Below are positions 63,631-64,000 of a DNA stretch of 64,000 nucleotides, in pieces; position 1 is the first letter of the stretch, and each line of letters opens with the position of its first letter. Source of the stretch: Ferroplasma sp. (GTDB taxonomy: Archaea; Thermoplasmatota; Thermoplasmata; Thermoplasmatales; Thermoplasmataceae); the NCBI RefSeq assembly GCF_031200575.1, contig NZ_CP133597.1, forward strand, positions 1,054,001 through 1,118,000, given 5' to 3'. A model generated the notes under the pieces. The model was not told the DNA's origin, ran no database searches, and saw only the letters and a program-made list of their open reading frames with translations. The translations under genes were made by a program, and so were the position numbers.

Positions 63631-64000
63631 CTATTTACTATCATCAACATCTCCTGTTTCAGCCATCATATATTCTACAGTACTGTTTCCCAGTTCACCT
63701 TTGATTTTTTTATAAATAGTATACACAATTATAGCTATTAGAATTAACACAGCAAGTACTACGAATGCCAGGTAGGGCTCAACCAGATCGCTTATTATGC
63801 CCAGGTAAAATGTGTATACAAACAGCACTCCGCCTGCTACAGGAATTATCAGGCCTGATACGTACCTCCTTGCCTTTGAAAATTTAAGCTCCTTATGCTT
63901 ACCAAGAAATGTGAACAATCCGAATTCAGGAATAAAATGATGGAAGTACCACAGTATTGTGGAAGCAGTGCCACCAACATAAAAGCAGTCTGCTACAGTT
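63631..64000 (-). CDS. APC-type permease, C-terminal part (cut by edge)
   Basis: The frame is open to the window edge: VADCFYVGGTASTILWYFHH then FIPEFGLFTFLGKHKELKFS, two membrane helices (SGLIIPVAGGVLFVYTFYLG and LAFVVLAVLILIAIIVYTIY) and a charged tail. The helix-loop pattern is that of the last two helices of APC-superfamily amino acid permeases. A TTG at 63918 lies inside this frame and is not its start. It is 11 bp upstream of the SIS gene, so it belongs to the same operon and likely feeds it with a substrate. Confidence 0.6.
   Translation of the reverse strand, partial: TVADCFYVGGTASTILWYFHHFIPEFGLFTFLGKHKELKFSKARRYVSGLIIPVAGGVLFVYTFYLGIISDLVEPYLAFVVLAVLILIAIIVYTIYKKIKGELGNSTVEYMMAETGDVDDSK

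Noticed and set aside
1-64000. CRISPR arrays, tRNA or rRNA genes
   Set aside because: No regularly spaced repeats were found despite the CARF proteins, and no cloverleaf or rRNA-like sequence was noticed by eye. A tRNA search could still find one I missed.

Overview
The window looks like the chromosome of an AT-rich, acidophile-type archaeon, most likely a member of the Thermoplasmatales (Ferroplasma/Acidiplasma/Picrophilus range). Reasons: TATA boxes sit 20-30 bp before start codons (many transcripts look leaderless), Shine-Dalgarno sites are of the GGTGAT type, genes are often overlapping or abutting, archaeal AAA ATPases of the DUF234/DUF4143 kind and VapBC pairs are present, and remains of many insertion sequences are scattered about. 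The assignment to an order is an inference; no rRNA or tRNA gene was seen.

Layout. 1-0.73 kb: end of an IS256-type element cut by the window edge. 0.8-4 kb: a DsrE-like protein and two surface proteins. 3.3-7 kb: a minus-strand operon of an alkyl-DHAP-synthase-like flavoenzyme, FAD glycerol-3-phosphate dehydrogenase and a DAG-kinase-like lipid kinase. 7.7-13.3 kb: a five-gene minus-strand operon (2-hydroxyacid dehydrogenase, benzoylformate-decarboxylase-like TPP enzyme, SCP2-like protein, Fe-alcohol dehydrogenase, aldehyde dehydrogenase) that reads as a route from hydroxy acid to oxo acid to aldehyde to acid or alcohol. 13.5-20 kb: secreted phosphoesterase, membrane protein, MFS carrier, FGGY sugar kinase and an S1P-lyase-like PLP enzyme. 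20-26 kb: insertion-sequence debris (IS256-like, IS4/IS1634-like, IS21, IS5, IS3/IS481 pieces) surrounding a PIN-GNAT-PUA fusion with an ASCH partner and an AAA/DUF234 ATPase.

26-52 kb is a defence island. It holds a STAND-type NTPase with TPRs; a CARF-winged-helix regulator divergent from a five-gene module (NYN nuclease, stand-alone CARF protein, large SF1 helicase with an insertion, a wHTH-like unknown and a double-HKD PLD protein); McrBC flanked by two tiny disordered proteins; and a compact DISARM-like operon whose first gene is a DrmA-DrmB fusion, followed by a zinc-ribbon DrmE-position protein, a cytosine-C5 methyltransferase and a Mig-type T/G mismatch glycosylase. Between McrBC and DISARM lie an IS256 copy and an IS110 fragment with a structured upstream region that may be a bridge-RNA relic.

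52-64 kb: MGMT, two VapBC loci (one decayed), an AAA ATPase with tandem palindromes at its start, a two-HTH regulator, an MMPL exporter and an amino-sugar-type cluster (SIS isomerase, BadF-type kinase, permease cut by the edge).

The best candidates for undescribed biology are the DrmAB-DrmE?-MTase-Mig operon and the CARF/NYN/helicase/PLD module. All functional calls rest on motif recognition by eye, without database searches.
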